Made by a program: the position numbers and the translations under genes
Shown here: piece after piece, positions 32,759-41,209 of the stretch
How the letters are laid out: each line of letters starts with the position of its first letter
Position numbering within the stretch: position 1 is the stretch's first letter
Notes under the pieces: generated by a model
Databases searched by the model: none
Seen by the model: only the letters and a program-made list of their open reading frames with translations
What the model was told of the DNA's origin: nothing
Source of the DNA: Cyclobacteriaceae bacterium
GTDB taxonomy: Bacteria > Bacteroidota > Bacteroidia > Cytophagales > Cyclobacteriaceae
Direction of reading: 5' to 3'
Length of the DNA stretch: 64,000 bases
Assembly (NCBI GenBank): GCA_027533395.1
Contig: JAPZUF010000003.1
Coordinates: 50,638 to 114,637 of the forward strand

Positions 32759-35737
32759 ATGGTCAACCGATACTTTTTAAAATTGAATTATCAGATCGCG
32801 TTGCCTTTATTAAAACACGGTATTGTTACTTTCTTGATTTTGCTGCTCTTTCACGCTGGCGCGATTGCACAAAGTTTTACCGTTAAAGGCAAAATAACTG
32901 ATAGCGAAACCAAAGAACCTTTGCCCGGTACTAACATCTTACTAAAAGGAACAACAACTGGGGCAACAACTGATCTTAATGGTGAATTTGCAATTAACGC
33001 AACCAGTGATGGCATACTCGTAGTATCTTTTATTGGATACAAAACAGTTGAAATACCAATTGGTGGAAGAACTTATATTGATGTTCCACTTGAAATAGAT
33101 GCTGAAACACTTTCCGAAGTTGTTGTGGTAGGATATGGTACTATTGAGAAAAAAGATGCAACCGGAAGTTTAACAAATGTAACAACAAAAGAATTTAACA
33201 AAGGACTGATTACAGCTCCTGATCAATTAATAACAGGTAAAGTTGCAGGTTTGCAAATTGCACCTTCAAGTGAACCTGGTGGAGGGGCTGGCATTCGTTT
33301 AAGAGGGGTTTCTATTAATGGTGAAACTCCATTATTTGTAGTTGACGGAGTAGTATTAGCTGAAGGCGGTGGTGGTGCCGTAGGTACGAGAAACCCATTA
33401 AACTTTATAAACCCTTCAGACATAGCAAGCATTAACGTTTTAAAAGACGCACAGGCAACGGCTATATATGGCGCTAGAGGCGCTAATGGTGTAGTAATCA
33501 TCACTACAAAATCTGGTGCTTCAGGTAAAGCAAAAATTGCTTATGATGGCTTTGCATCTGTTTCTATTTTCGCAAGAAAACCAGATGTATTATCAGCATC
33601 TGAATTTCGCTCTGCAGTAAGGGTTAAAGCACCTCAAGTATTGAGCGACTTAGGTGATTCCAATACAGATTGGCTAAAAGAAGTCTCTCGACTAGCCATA
33701 AACACACAACACAATATCTCCGTTTCAGGCGGTGCCGAAAAAACGAATTATTTTGTTTCTTTAAATTATCTAAATCAACAAGGCGTACTAAAATATACTG
33801 ATCACAGAAGGTGGAACCTTTCTGCTAAAGTAGAACACAAGTTATTGAATGACGACCTTACTTTAACTTTGAATACAAAAAGCAGTAGAACACGCGAATC
33901 TTTTGGCCCCAATGTAATTGGTGCAGCAGCTTCGTTTGATCCTACTCAGTCAATATATGATGAAACTGATACGGTTTTCTTTCAGTGGAATAACACAATT
34001 GCCACAGGTAATCCGGTGGCTGAACAAGAACAACAATCCGCTGGTGGCCGTGGTTTCAGGAATGTATCTAACCTTCAGGTAAAATATAAAATTCCATTTG
34101 TTAAAGGCCTTAATTTCAATGCAAACTTTGCCTTTGATTATAATGATGGAAGAAGTAAATTCTTGCGAGAAAGAATTGCCAGAGGATCAATTACAAGCGG
34201 TGAAGTATTCGATATGAATGCAGAAATCAGGAAAAATTTTCTTTACGAATATTTCGGAAATTATGCCAATCAATTTGGTAAACATAAAGTTGATGTTACT
34301 TTAGGCTATGCATGGCAAAGTTTCAGAAGAGATTTTGATAGATTCTATAATGATGAAAACCCAGCTGAAAATCCAGGTGTTACAACACCTTATGTAGAAA
34401 ACTATTTAATTTCTTTCTTTGGTAGAGCAACGTACGATTATGCCGGCAAATATTTATTGACTGCGTCTTTAAGACGTGATGGCTCTACCCGTTTCGGACC
34501 AGATAACCAATGGGGTTTATTCCCAGCAGTTGGTTTTGGCTGGAGAATCCTTGAAGAAAATTTTGCTTCTCCCCTCACTAATATATTCACTGAATTAAAA
34601 TTCAGAGGTAGTTATGGTGTAACTGGTAACGAACAAATTGGAGATTACCTCTATGCAACTTTCTATAGAGGTAGTTTAAATGGTGCTAATTATCAATTTG
34701 GTGATGAGTATGTTGGTACTTTAACACCAAATGGTGCCGATAATGGTTTACAATGGGAAGAAAACGTAGCCATGAACGTTGGTTTCGATGCCAGCATGTT
34801 AAACGGCAAACTTACTTTTTCTGTAGATTATTATAGGAGAAACGTTGATGAACTATTATTTACCATCTCACCTCCTGCAGGAAGTGTACCAGACGACCAA
34901 TTGCTAACCAATATTGGTAGCGTTACAAACCGCGGTATTGAATTAGTAACGACTGCTGTTATTTACGATAGATCAGACTTCAGATGGGATCTTAGTTTCA
35001 ATACTTCCTACAATAAAAATGAAATTACCAAGTTAGATAACAAAACAGGTGTAAACTTGGATAACTTTCCGGGATATAGAAGTGGTGGAATAACTGGTGA
35101 CATCGGCCAAACCATTCAAATCAGAAAAGTAGGCGAACCGATTGATGCCTTCTTTGTGTATCAACACAAAAGAAACTCAGATGGTAGCCTTATAACTGAT
35201 CCTAACCGCGATGGTGTTCAATCTCCTCTCGAAATGTATGTTGACCAAAATGGAGATGGTATCATCAACGAAAACGACCTAAGACCATTTAAGCAGCCAC
35301 AACCAAAGTTTTTATTCGGTTTAACCTCAAATGTTACTTATCAAAATTGGGATTTTTCTGCAACCATCAGAGGAAGTTTTGGTAACTATGTTTACAATAA
35401 CTTAGCCTCTTCAAGCGGATTTTTCCAAAGAATTACGGAAGGAAATGTGATCAATAACATCCATGCTTCTGCCTTGGAAACAAACTTTACCAATAGACAA
35501 TTGTTCTCCGATTATTATGTTGAAAACGCTTCATTTGTAAAGGTGGATAACGTAACAGTGGGCTACAATTTTGGTGACCTAAGCTTTATCAGCAGGTTAC
35601 GTGCCTTCTTTACAGTTCAAAACCCTATAACCATTACACCTTATTCTGGCGTTGAACCGGAGTCTTTTGGCGGTATTGATAACAATCCCTACCCAAGAAA
35701 TACAACCTTTACCATTGGCGCAAGTGCAAATTTTTAA
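32759..35737 (+). CDS. SusC/RagA family TonB-dependent outer-membrane transporter
   Basis: 992 residues. N-terminal signal region (~1-38), then a CarboxypepD-reg-like domain (~42-115; VKGKITDSETKEPLPGTNILLKG), TonB box EVVVVGYGT (~121-129), plug domain (~130-250) with the SusC signature IRLRGVSINGETPLFVVDGV and ATAIYGARGANGVVIITTK, and a 22-strand barrel to the end (IGASANF). No STN signalling domain is present, so it is not a sigma/anti-sigma-coupled receptor. It imports maltooligosaccharides with SusD as lid. SusD follows after 11 nt. Confidence 0.95.
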   Translation: MVNRYFLKLNYQIALPLLKHGIVTFLILLLFHAGAIAQSFTVKGKITDSETKEPLPGTNILLKGTTTGATTDLNGEFAINATSDGILVVSFIGYKTVEIPIGGRTYIDVPLEIDAETLSEVVVVGYGTIEKKDATGSLTNVTTKEFNKGLITAPDQLITGKVAGLQIAPSSEPGGGAGIRLRGVSINGETPLFVVDGVVLAEGGGGAVGTRNPLNFINPSDIASINVLKDAQATAIYGARGANGVVIITTKSGASGKAKIAYDGFASVSIFARKPDVLSASEFRSAVRVKAPQVLSDLGDSNTDWLKEVSRLAINTQHNISVSGGAEKTNYFVSLNYLNQQGVLKYTDHRRWNLSAKVEHKLLNDDLTLTLNTKSSRTRESFGPNVIGAAASFDPTQSIYDETDTVFFQWNNTIATGNPVAEQEQQSAGGRGFRNVSNLQVKYKIPFVKGLNFNANFAFDYNDGRSKFLRERIARGSITSGEVFDMNAEIRKNFLYEYFGNYANQFGKHKVDVTLGYAWQSFRRDFDRFYNDENPAENPGVTTPYVENYLISFFGRATYDYAGKYLLTASLRRDGSTRFGPDNQWGLFPAVGFGWRILEENFASPLTNIFTELKFRGSYGVTGNEQIGDYLYATFYRGSLNGANYQFGDEYVGTLTPNGADNGLQWEENVAMNVGFDASMLNGKLTFSVDYYRRNVDELLFTISPPAGSVPDDQLLTNIGSVTNRGIELVTTAVIYDRSDFRWDLSFNTSYNKNEITKLDNKTGVNLDNFPGYRSGGITGDIGQTIQIRKVGEPIDAFFVYQHKRNSDGSLITDPNRDGVQSPLEMYVDQNGDGIINENDLRPFKQPQPKFLFGLTSNVTYQNWDFSATIRGSFGNYVYNNLASSSGFFQRITEGNVINNIHASALETNFTNRQLFSDYYVENASFVKVDNVTVGYNFGDLSFISRLRAFFTVQNPITITPYSGVEPESFGGIDNNPYPRNTTFTIGASANF

Positions 35738-35748
35738 ATAACAGAACA

Positions 35749-37398
35749 ATGAAAAAGTTAATTATTGTTGGAATGATGAGTACAGTTCTGATATTATCAT
35801 CCTGTACTGATTTAGACCTACTGCCTGCCGATGGAACGGTAGACAATGTAACCTTTAAATCAGCCAGTGCTTACAGAAGCTATTTGGCAAAGATTTATGG
35901 TGCTTTCTCTTTAACGGGAAGACAAGGACCTGCCGGGCAACCTGATATCACGCTTGTTAATGACGAAGGTTTTACCTCTTACATCCGCGCTTATTGGAAA
36001 GCTCAGGAGTTAACAACTGATGAAGCTGTAATTGCTTGGACTGATGCTGGTATAAGAGATTTACACGCTCATTCCTGGAGTTCAGAAAATCAATTTGTTC
36101 GTGTAATGTATTACAGGTTGTTTTTAATTATCGCTTATGCGAATGATTTTCTTTACCAATCTACCAATTCGTTGATGGACCAAAGAGGCGTGCCTCAAAG
36201 CGACAGAGATGAAATTGCTACCTACAGAACAGAGGCAAGATTTTTACGCGCTTTGGCTTATTGGCATGCTTTAGATTTATTCAGAAATATCATTTTATAC
36301 GAAACAGTAACTGCTGACTTACAAAGCCAAGCTACTCCAAAGCAAATTTTTGATTTCATTATTGCCGAATTAAATGCAATTGAATCTGAAATAGCTGACC
36401 CTCGCCAAAACGAGTATGGTCGTGCAGACCGTGCCGCACTTTGGATGTTACGGGCTAAAGTAAACCTGAATGCTGAAGTATATGTTGGTGAAGACCATTA
36501 CGATGAAGTTGTTGCAGATTGCGAAAACATCATCAATGCTGGTTATTCATTAGCACCAGCGTACCATGAATTGTTTTTGGCTGACAACCATCAATATGCA
36601 GATGGTTCAACCGCTAATACTGAGTTTATTTTCACACTCCCAGCTGACGGCATTGAATCACAGAGTTGGGGCAGTACAACGTTCTTGGTGCATGCCGCAA
36701 TGGGTGGACGAATGGCAGATAATAAAGATGATGAAGATTTAGTAACACCAAATACTGAAGATATAGATATTTATGGAGTAACCGGTCCATGGGCAGGTTT
36801 AAGAACTACCAGTGCTATGGTTGCTAAGTTTAGCGGTGCAACAATTCCTGTTGCCCAAGATCCAAGAGCCATCTTTTATACAAATGGTCAGTCATTAGAG
36901 ATTTCTGATATAGGAGTTTTCGCACAAGGTATAGCGGTACCAAAGTTCAAAAACGTAACAAGCGAAGGAGATCCAGGGAAAAATAATACCCATGCTGATA
37001 TTGATTACCCTATGTTCCGTTTAGCTGATGTTTACCTCATGTATGCAGAAGCGCACTTACGCGGTGGTGGAGGTAATTTAGCAACTGCTACAGATTACGT
37101 TAATGAAATCAGAGAACGTGCTTATGGCAATACTTCTGCTAACATCACTACAGGTCAGTTAAACTTACAATTCGTTTTAGATGAGCGTGTTCGTGAGTTA
37201 TACTTTGAAGGCACAAGAAGAATTGATTTGATCAGATTTGGTCAGTTCTCAGGACCAAATCAAATCTTATGGCCATGGAAAGGTGACGTAGCTGCTGGTA
37301 AAGCTTCTGATGAGTTCTTAAATATTTTCCCTATACCAGCAACTGATTTAGCAGCAAACCCTCTTTTAAAACAAAATCCAGGTTACGGAGGACTCTAA
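35749..37398 (+). CDS. SusD/RagB family nutrient-binding lipoprotein
   Basis: 549 residues. Lipoprotein signal with Cys19 (LILSSC) followed by TDLDLLP. Helical TPR-like SusD fold: TYRTEARFLRALAYWHALDLFRN (~155-180), YGRADRAALWMLRAKVNLNAEVY (~222-245), and the C-terminal YPMFRLADVYLMYAEAHLRGGG...YVNEIRERAYG...LDERVRELYFEGTRRIDLIRFG, ending in the usual FPIPATDLAANPLLKQNPGYGG. It caps SusC and binds starch oligosaccharides. The fusion-free pair with SusC and the many starch enzymes around set the substrate. A terminator follows 43 nt downstream. Confidence 0.95.
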   Translation: MKKLIIVGMMSTVLILSSCTDLDLLPADGTVDNVTFKSASAYRSYLAKIYGAFSLTGRQGPAGQPDITLVNDEGFTSYIRAYWKAQELTTDEAVIAWTDAGIRDLHAHSWSSENQFVRVMYYRLFLIIAYANDFLYQSTNSLMDQRGVPQSDRDEIATYRTEARFLRALAYWHALDLFRNIILYETVTADLQSQATPKQIFDFIIAELNAIESEIADPRQNEYGRADRAALWMLRAKVNLNAEVYVGEDHYDEVVADCENIINAGYSLAPAYHELFLADNHQYADGSTANTEFIFTLPADGIESQSWGSTTFLVHAAMGGRMADNKDDEDLVTPNTEDIDIYGVTGPWAGLRTTSAMVAKFSGATIPVAQDPRAIFYTNGQSLEISDIGVFAQGIAVPKFKNVTSEGDPGKNNTHADIDYPMFRLADVYLMYAEAHLRGGGGNLATATDYVNEIRERAYGNTSANITTGQLNLQFVLDERVRELYFEGTRRIDLIRFGQFSGPNQILWPWKGDVAAGKASDEFLNIFPIPATDLAANPLLKQNPGYGGL

Positions 37399-37441
37399 AG
37401 ATTATCTTTCAAAAAGTCTTTACTTAGTTTAGATTGTTTGG

Positions 37442-37467
37442 GGCTGTCGGCAACGACAGCCTTTTTT
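37442..37467 (+). terminator. Terminator after susD
   Basis: GGCTGTCG (37442-37449), loop GCAA, CGACAGCC (37454-37461), T6. It separates the SusC/D unit from the lacI-type gene. Confidence 0.9.
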
Positions 37468-37532
37468 CATGGTTCATCGTTAAACAAAAGTATTTTGGTG
37501 GTTCTTTGATTTTATCAATTTCAATCGGTTGT

Positions 37533-37544
37533 GCAACAAATTGC
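37533..37544. promoter_or_regulatory. Inverted repeat GCAA-N4-TTGC upstream of the LacI gene
   Basis: GCAACAAATTGC, 24 nt before the regulator's ATG. The arms match those of the other locus sites (GCAA), but the centre is not CG. A possible autoregulatory operator; weak. Confidence 0.25.
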
Positions 37545-37567
37545 ATAAAATTTACTTACTTAAGGCC

Positions 37568-38605
37568 ATGAATTACAATCAAGTAACTATTAAAGACATT
37601 GCAAGAGAACTTGGAATCTCCCCTTCTACTGTTTCTCGTGCTTTAAAAGATCATCCGGATATCAGCCCAGAAACCAAAAAACTGGTAAACGAATTAGCTG
37701 AAAAGCTCAATTACCAACCTAATGTTGTTGCTTTGAGTTTGCGTTCTAGCAAAACCAATACAATTGGGGTCATCATCCCAGAGATTGTCCATTTCTTTTT
37801 TAGCACTGTTATCTCTGGTATTGAAGATGTCGCTTATAGTGCCGGCTACAACATCATCATAACACAATCTAACGAATCACTATCGAGAGAGAAAAGCGAT
37901 TTAAAAGCCTTATTCAATAGCCGTGTAGATGGTATGTTAATGTCTATCAGTCGCGAGACTACAGACTTCGATCATATAGAAAATATCTTATCGAAAGGAA
38001 TGCCAATCGTTTTCTTCGATCGCATTTATGATACACCCAACAGCAGCAAAGTTGTTGTAGATGATTTAACCGGTGCGAAAGATGCTACCTTACATTTAAT
38101 TGAACAAGGTTGTAAACGCATCGCGCATTTAGTTGGACCACCTAACCTTGTTATTAGTCAACAGCGATTAGAAGGCTACAAACAAGCCTTACAAGAGAAA
38201 GGCTTGCCACTAGACGAGTCATTACTAATTCAATGCCCGAGTGGCACCACAGAAGAAGGGCGAGCTGCAGGTGAACTGTTGATTGGTTTAAAAAACAGAC
38301 CAGATGGCATTTTCGCTTCTAACGATCAATCCGCTATGGGTGCCATGCAAGCCATCAAACAAAAAGGATACAAGATACCACAGGATATTGCCATCGTTGG
38401 CTTTAGTAACTGGGCTTTAAGTGCTTTGATGGAACCACCTTTAACTTCAGTTGACCAACCTGGCTTTGAAATGGGACAAGAAGCCGCCAGAATTTTAATC
38501 AGACATATTGAATTAAAAGCTAAGAAGAAAGAAGAACCACAACCAGAAGTAAAGTTGTTTAAAACAAGATTGATTGTTAGAGAATCATCTTTAAAGAAAG
38601 GATAA
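37568..38605 (+). CDS. LacI-family transcriptional regulator, probably of maltodextrin genes
   Basis: 345 residues from the ATG at 37568 (MNYNQVTIKDIARELG); an upstream in-frame TTG at 37529 only adds unlikely residues. N-terminal LacI helix-turn-helix VTIKDIARELGISPSTVSRALKDHPDISPETKK (~6-38) with hinge LNYQPNVVALSLRSSKT, then a periplasmic-binding-protein-like effector domain (NTIGVIIPEIVHFFFSTVISGIED; VVFFDRIYDT; GCKRIAHLVGP; DGIFASNDQSAMGAMQAIKQKG; TSVDQPGFEMGQEAARILI). It sits between SusC/D and GH31, so the likely effector is maltose or a glucose derivative. It replaces the membrane SusR regulator of Bacteroides. Candidate operators: 28315, 31289, 31351, 31362 and 38713. Confidence 0.92.
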   Translation: MNYNQVTIKDIARELGISPSTVSRALKDHPDISPETKKLVNELAEKLNYQPNVVALSLRSSKTNTIGVIIPEIVHFFFSTVISGIEDVAYSAGYNIIITQSNESLSREKSDLKALFNSRVDGMLMSISRETTDFDHIENILSKGMPIVFFDRIYDTPNSSKVVVDDLTGAKDATLHLIEQGCKRIAHLVGPPNLVISQQRLEGYKQALQEKGLPLDESLLIQCPSGTTEEGRAAGELLIGLKNRPDGIFASNDQSAMGAMQAIKQKGYKIPQDIAIVGFSNWALSALMEPPLTSVDQPGFEMGQEAARILIRHIELKAKKKEEPQPEVKLFKTRLIVRESSLKKG

Positions 38606-38632
38606 TCGAATTTTCTTTTAATGAAGTGAAAT

Positions 38633-38662
38633 AAAAGTCGCACAAAAATGTGCGACTTTTTT
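38633..38662 (+). terminator. Terminator after the lacI-type gene
   Basis: AAAAGTCGCACA (38633-38644), loop AAAA, TGTGCGACTTTTTT. A 12-bp perfect stem. Confidence 0.92.
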
Positions 38663-38712
38663 GTTTTAGACTCAGTCATTCTAAATCCTAAAATTCAGTT
38701 TAAATCATAACC

Positions 38713-38724
38713 GCAATCGATTTC
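38713..38724. promoter_or_regulatory. Operator-like site upstream of GH31
   Basis: GCAATCGATTTC, central CG, 5 of 6 symmetric pairs, preceded by CC as in the 28313 and 31287 sites (CCGCAAnCG). It lies 79 nt before the GH31 start. Candidate LacI-type operator for the GH31-MsrA transcription unit. Confidence 0.45.
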
Positions 38725-38803
38725 TGATTTTTTTTGACTCAATTATTTAATTCACCAATAGAAACGACCTATCTTAAAACTTTTAACATTTATTACCTAT
38801 ATC

Positions 38804-41209
38804 ATGGGGAAACTCAACAGAGCCGTTATCCAAAAAATTGAAGAGATCAAGCAAGTAAAAACTTCACCATCAACGATTGAAACCACTGATGCTACCAACA
38901 AAAAACTTCGCATTCAATTTATAGACGAAAAAATAGTAAGAATAACTGCAACTCATCAACCTGAATTTGAAGATTTCTCTTACGCTGTTGTTGAGCAAAA
39001 GGCTTTGAATCAAAATCTAAAATTAGAGGAGTCTGAAAATGAATTAAAAATTGCTAGCCCATCACTTGCAATAACACTACATAAAAAATCGGGTTCAATA
39101 AAATATACAAACTTTAAAAATCAGATATTAGCACAAACCGACCCTCTCGGCATTTGTTGGAACGAAAATCAAATCAGTGTTTACCATACCTTGCAAGAAG
39201 GAGAACGCTTTATAGGTTTGGGAGAAAAAACCGGTCCACTCGATAGACGCGGACAAGGTTACACGAATTGGAACACAGATAATTTTGCTTATCACAGCGG
39301 TGCTGATCCACTGTATTGTTCTACTCCATTTTATATTGGTATTCATAACGGACTTCTATACGGTATATTTCTTGATAATAGTTTTAAATCCTTCATCAAT
39401 TTCGGAGCTTCTAATAATCGTTTCTCCAGCATAATGGTAGAAGGAGGTGATTTAAATTATTATTTTATTGGTGGAGAAAGTGTTGCCGAAATCATTCAAC
39501 ATTATACCCAACTTACAGGTCGCATGCCATTACCTCCCCTATGGAGTATTGGCTATCAACAATGCAGATATAGTTACTTTCCTGATAAAGAAGTAATCAG
39601 CGTTGCAGATACTTTCAGAGAAAAAGATATTCCTGCTGATGTAATCGTTTTGGATATCCATTATATGGAAGCTTACAAAATTTTTACCTGGCATAAACAA
39701 CACTTTACTAATCCACAACAACTCATTCAGGAATTACAATCGCGCGGTTTCGAAGTGGTGGTCATGTGCGATCCGGGGATTAAAACAGAACCAGGTTACG
39801 AACCTTACGAAGATGGTTTAAAACAAAATATCTTTATAAAATATCCAGATAACGAACCCTATACGGCACAAGTATGGCCCGGTTGGTGTCACTTTCCTGA
39901 CTTTACCAATCCAAAAGCGCGCGCATGGTGGGGCAGCAAATTTGTTGATTATGTTAATCTAGGTATCAAAGGATTTTGGAATGACATGAATGAAATTGCC
40001 ACCTGGGGCAATCAACTTCCTGAAAATTTAGAAATGGATTTTGAAGGAGAAAAAGATACGATGCGCAGAGGCAGGAATTTATATGGCTTCCAAATGGCTC
40101 GTGCTACCTATGAAGGCACAAAAAAAATATTAAACAATCAACGACCATTTAATTTAACGCGTGCAGGTTTTAGCGGTATTCAACGTTATGCTGCCGTGTG
40201 GACGGGTGATAATGTTGCCAGTGATGAACACATGATTTTAGGAACACGCATGTTGAATTCGATGGGTTTGGCCGGTATTGCATTTTGTGGCTATGATGTA
40301 GGTGGTTTTGTTGGTGATGCTAATCCCAAATTGTTTACGCGTTGGGTTGCGTTAGGTGCATTTTCACCTTTCTTCCGAGGGCATAGCATGGTTAACAGTC
40401 GTGATTCCGAACCTTGGAGCTTTGGCGAAGAAGTTGAAGAAATCTCAAGAAACTATATCAAGCTGCGTTACAGATTAATGCCGTACTTGTATAGTATGTT
40501 TTATGAAGCTACACAAAGTGGCTTACCCATCAATCGCTCTTTAGCAATCTCCTACCCTTTTGATGCTAAAGTCTATCAATACCAAAATCAATATTTATTT
40601 GGAGATGCTTTATTAGTAGCTCCTGTTGAAAGCTATAAAGATTTAACCAAAGTTTATTTACCAGAAGTTAACTGGTATGAACTATATAACGATAAGCTAT
40701 ATGCTTCAGGTGAAAACTTTGTAGAATGCCCAGCCGATAAACTTCCTGTTTTCGTTAAAGAATCATCAATCTTGTGTATGCAAGAGAAAAGAGGCACCAA
40801 TTCAAAAGATACAGGCAACGTGCTTGAACTTCACCTTTACGCGGGAAAAAAATCAAATTCTTTCAAACGGTATGAAGATGATGGTATTAGTTTTGAATAT
40901 GAACAAGGAAAGTTCCTAATTCAAAATTTCAAATACCACCCTGATCAACGTTCGTTTATCATTGAAAAAAGTAAGGGAGAATATTTAAGTAAATTCAATT
41001 CGTATAAAGTATACTTTCATGGTTTCGAAAACTTGCAAGAGGTAACAATCAATCAAAATAAACATAGTCTTCAACATACGAACTACCGTTTCTTAGAACC
41101 TTTAAGAAGTTTCGATCCGGTTGGCCATGTTAACGAAGGTTATAAAATCGAAAATCTTCCATTCATCACTTTACCTGCATCCTATGAAAACATTTCCATT
41201 CAGTGGTAA
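38804..41209 (+). CDS. Glycoside hydrolase family 31 alpha-glucosidase
   Basis: 801 residues. N-terminal galactose-mutarotase-like domain (~30-235; GERFIGLGEKTGPLDRRGQ), GH31 barrel (~240-600) with GYQQCRYSYFPDKEV, DIHYMEAYKIFTW, nucleophile D394 in FWNDMNE and acid/base D469 in VWTGDN, then FFRGHSMVNSRDSEPW and two C-terminal beta domains. It removes terminal alpha-glucose from maltooligosaccharides. No signal peptide is visible, so it appears cytoplasmic. First gene of a likely six-gene unit up to msrA; the next start overlaps its 3' end by 26 nt. An operator-like site stands upstream. Confidence 0.93.
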   Translation: MGKLNRAVIQKIEEIKQVKTSPSTIETTDATNKKLRIQFIDEKIVRITATHQPEFEDFSYAVVEQKALNQNLKLEESENELKIASPSLAITLHKKSGSIKYTNFKNQILAQTDPLGICWNENQISVYHTLQEGERFIGLGEKTGPLDRRGQGYTNWNTDNFAYHSGADPLYCSTPFYIGIHNGLLYGIFLDNSFKSFINFGASNNRFSSIMVEGGDLNYYFIGGESVAEIIQHYTQLTGRMPLPPLWSIGYQQCRYSYFPDKEVISVADTFREKDIPADVIVLDIHYMEAYKIFTWHKQHFTNPQQLIQELQSRGFEVVVMCDPGIKTEPGYEPYEDGLKQNIFIKYPDNEPYTAQVWPGWCHFPDFTNPKARAWWGSKFVDYVNLGIKGFWNDMNEIATWGNQLPENLEMDFEGEKDTMRRGRNLYGFQMARATYEGTKKILNNQRPFNLTRAGFSGIQRYAAVWTGDNVASDEHMILGTRMLNSMGLAGIAFCGYDVGGFVGDANPKLFTRWVALGAFSPFFRGHSMVNSRDSEPWSFGEEVEEISRNYIKLRYRLMPYLYSMFYEATQSGLPINRSLAISYPFDAKVYQYQNQYLFGDALLVAPVESYKDLTKVYLPEVNWYELYNDKLYASGENFVECPADKLPVFVKESSILCMQEKRGTNSKDTGNVLELHLYAGKKSNSFKRYEDDGISFEYEQGKFLIQNFKYHPDQRSFIIEKSKGEYLSKFNSYKVYFHGFENLQEVTINQNKHSLQHTNYRFLEPLRSFDPVGHVNEGYKIENLPFITLPASYENISIQW

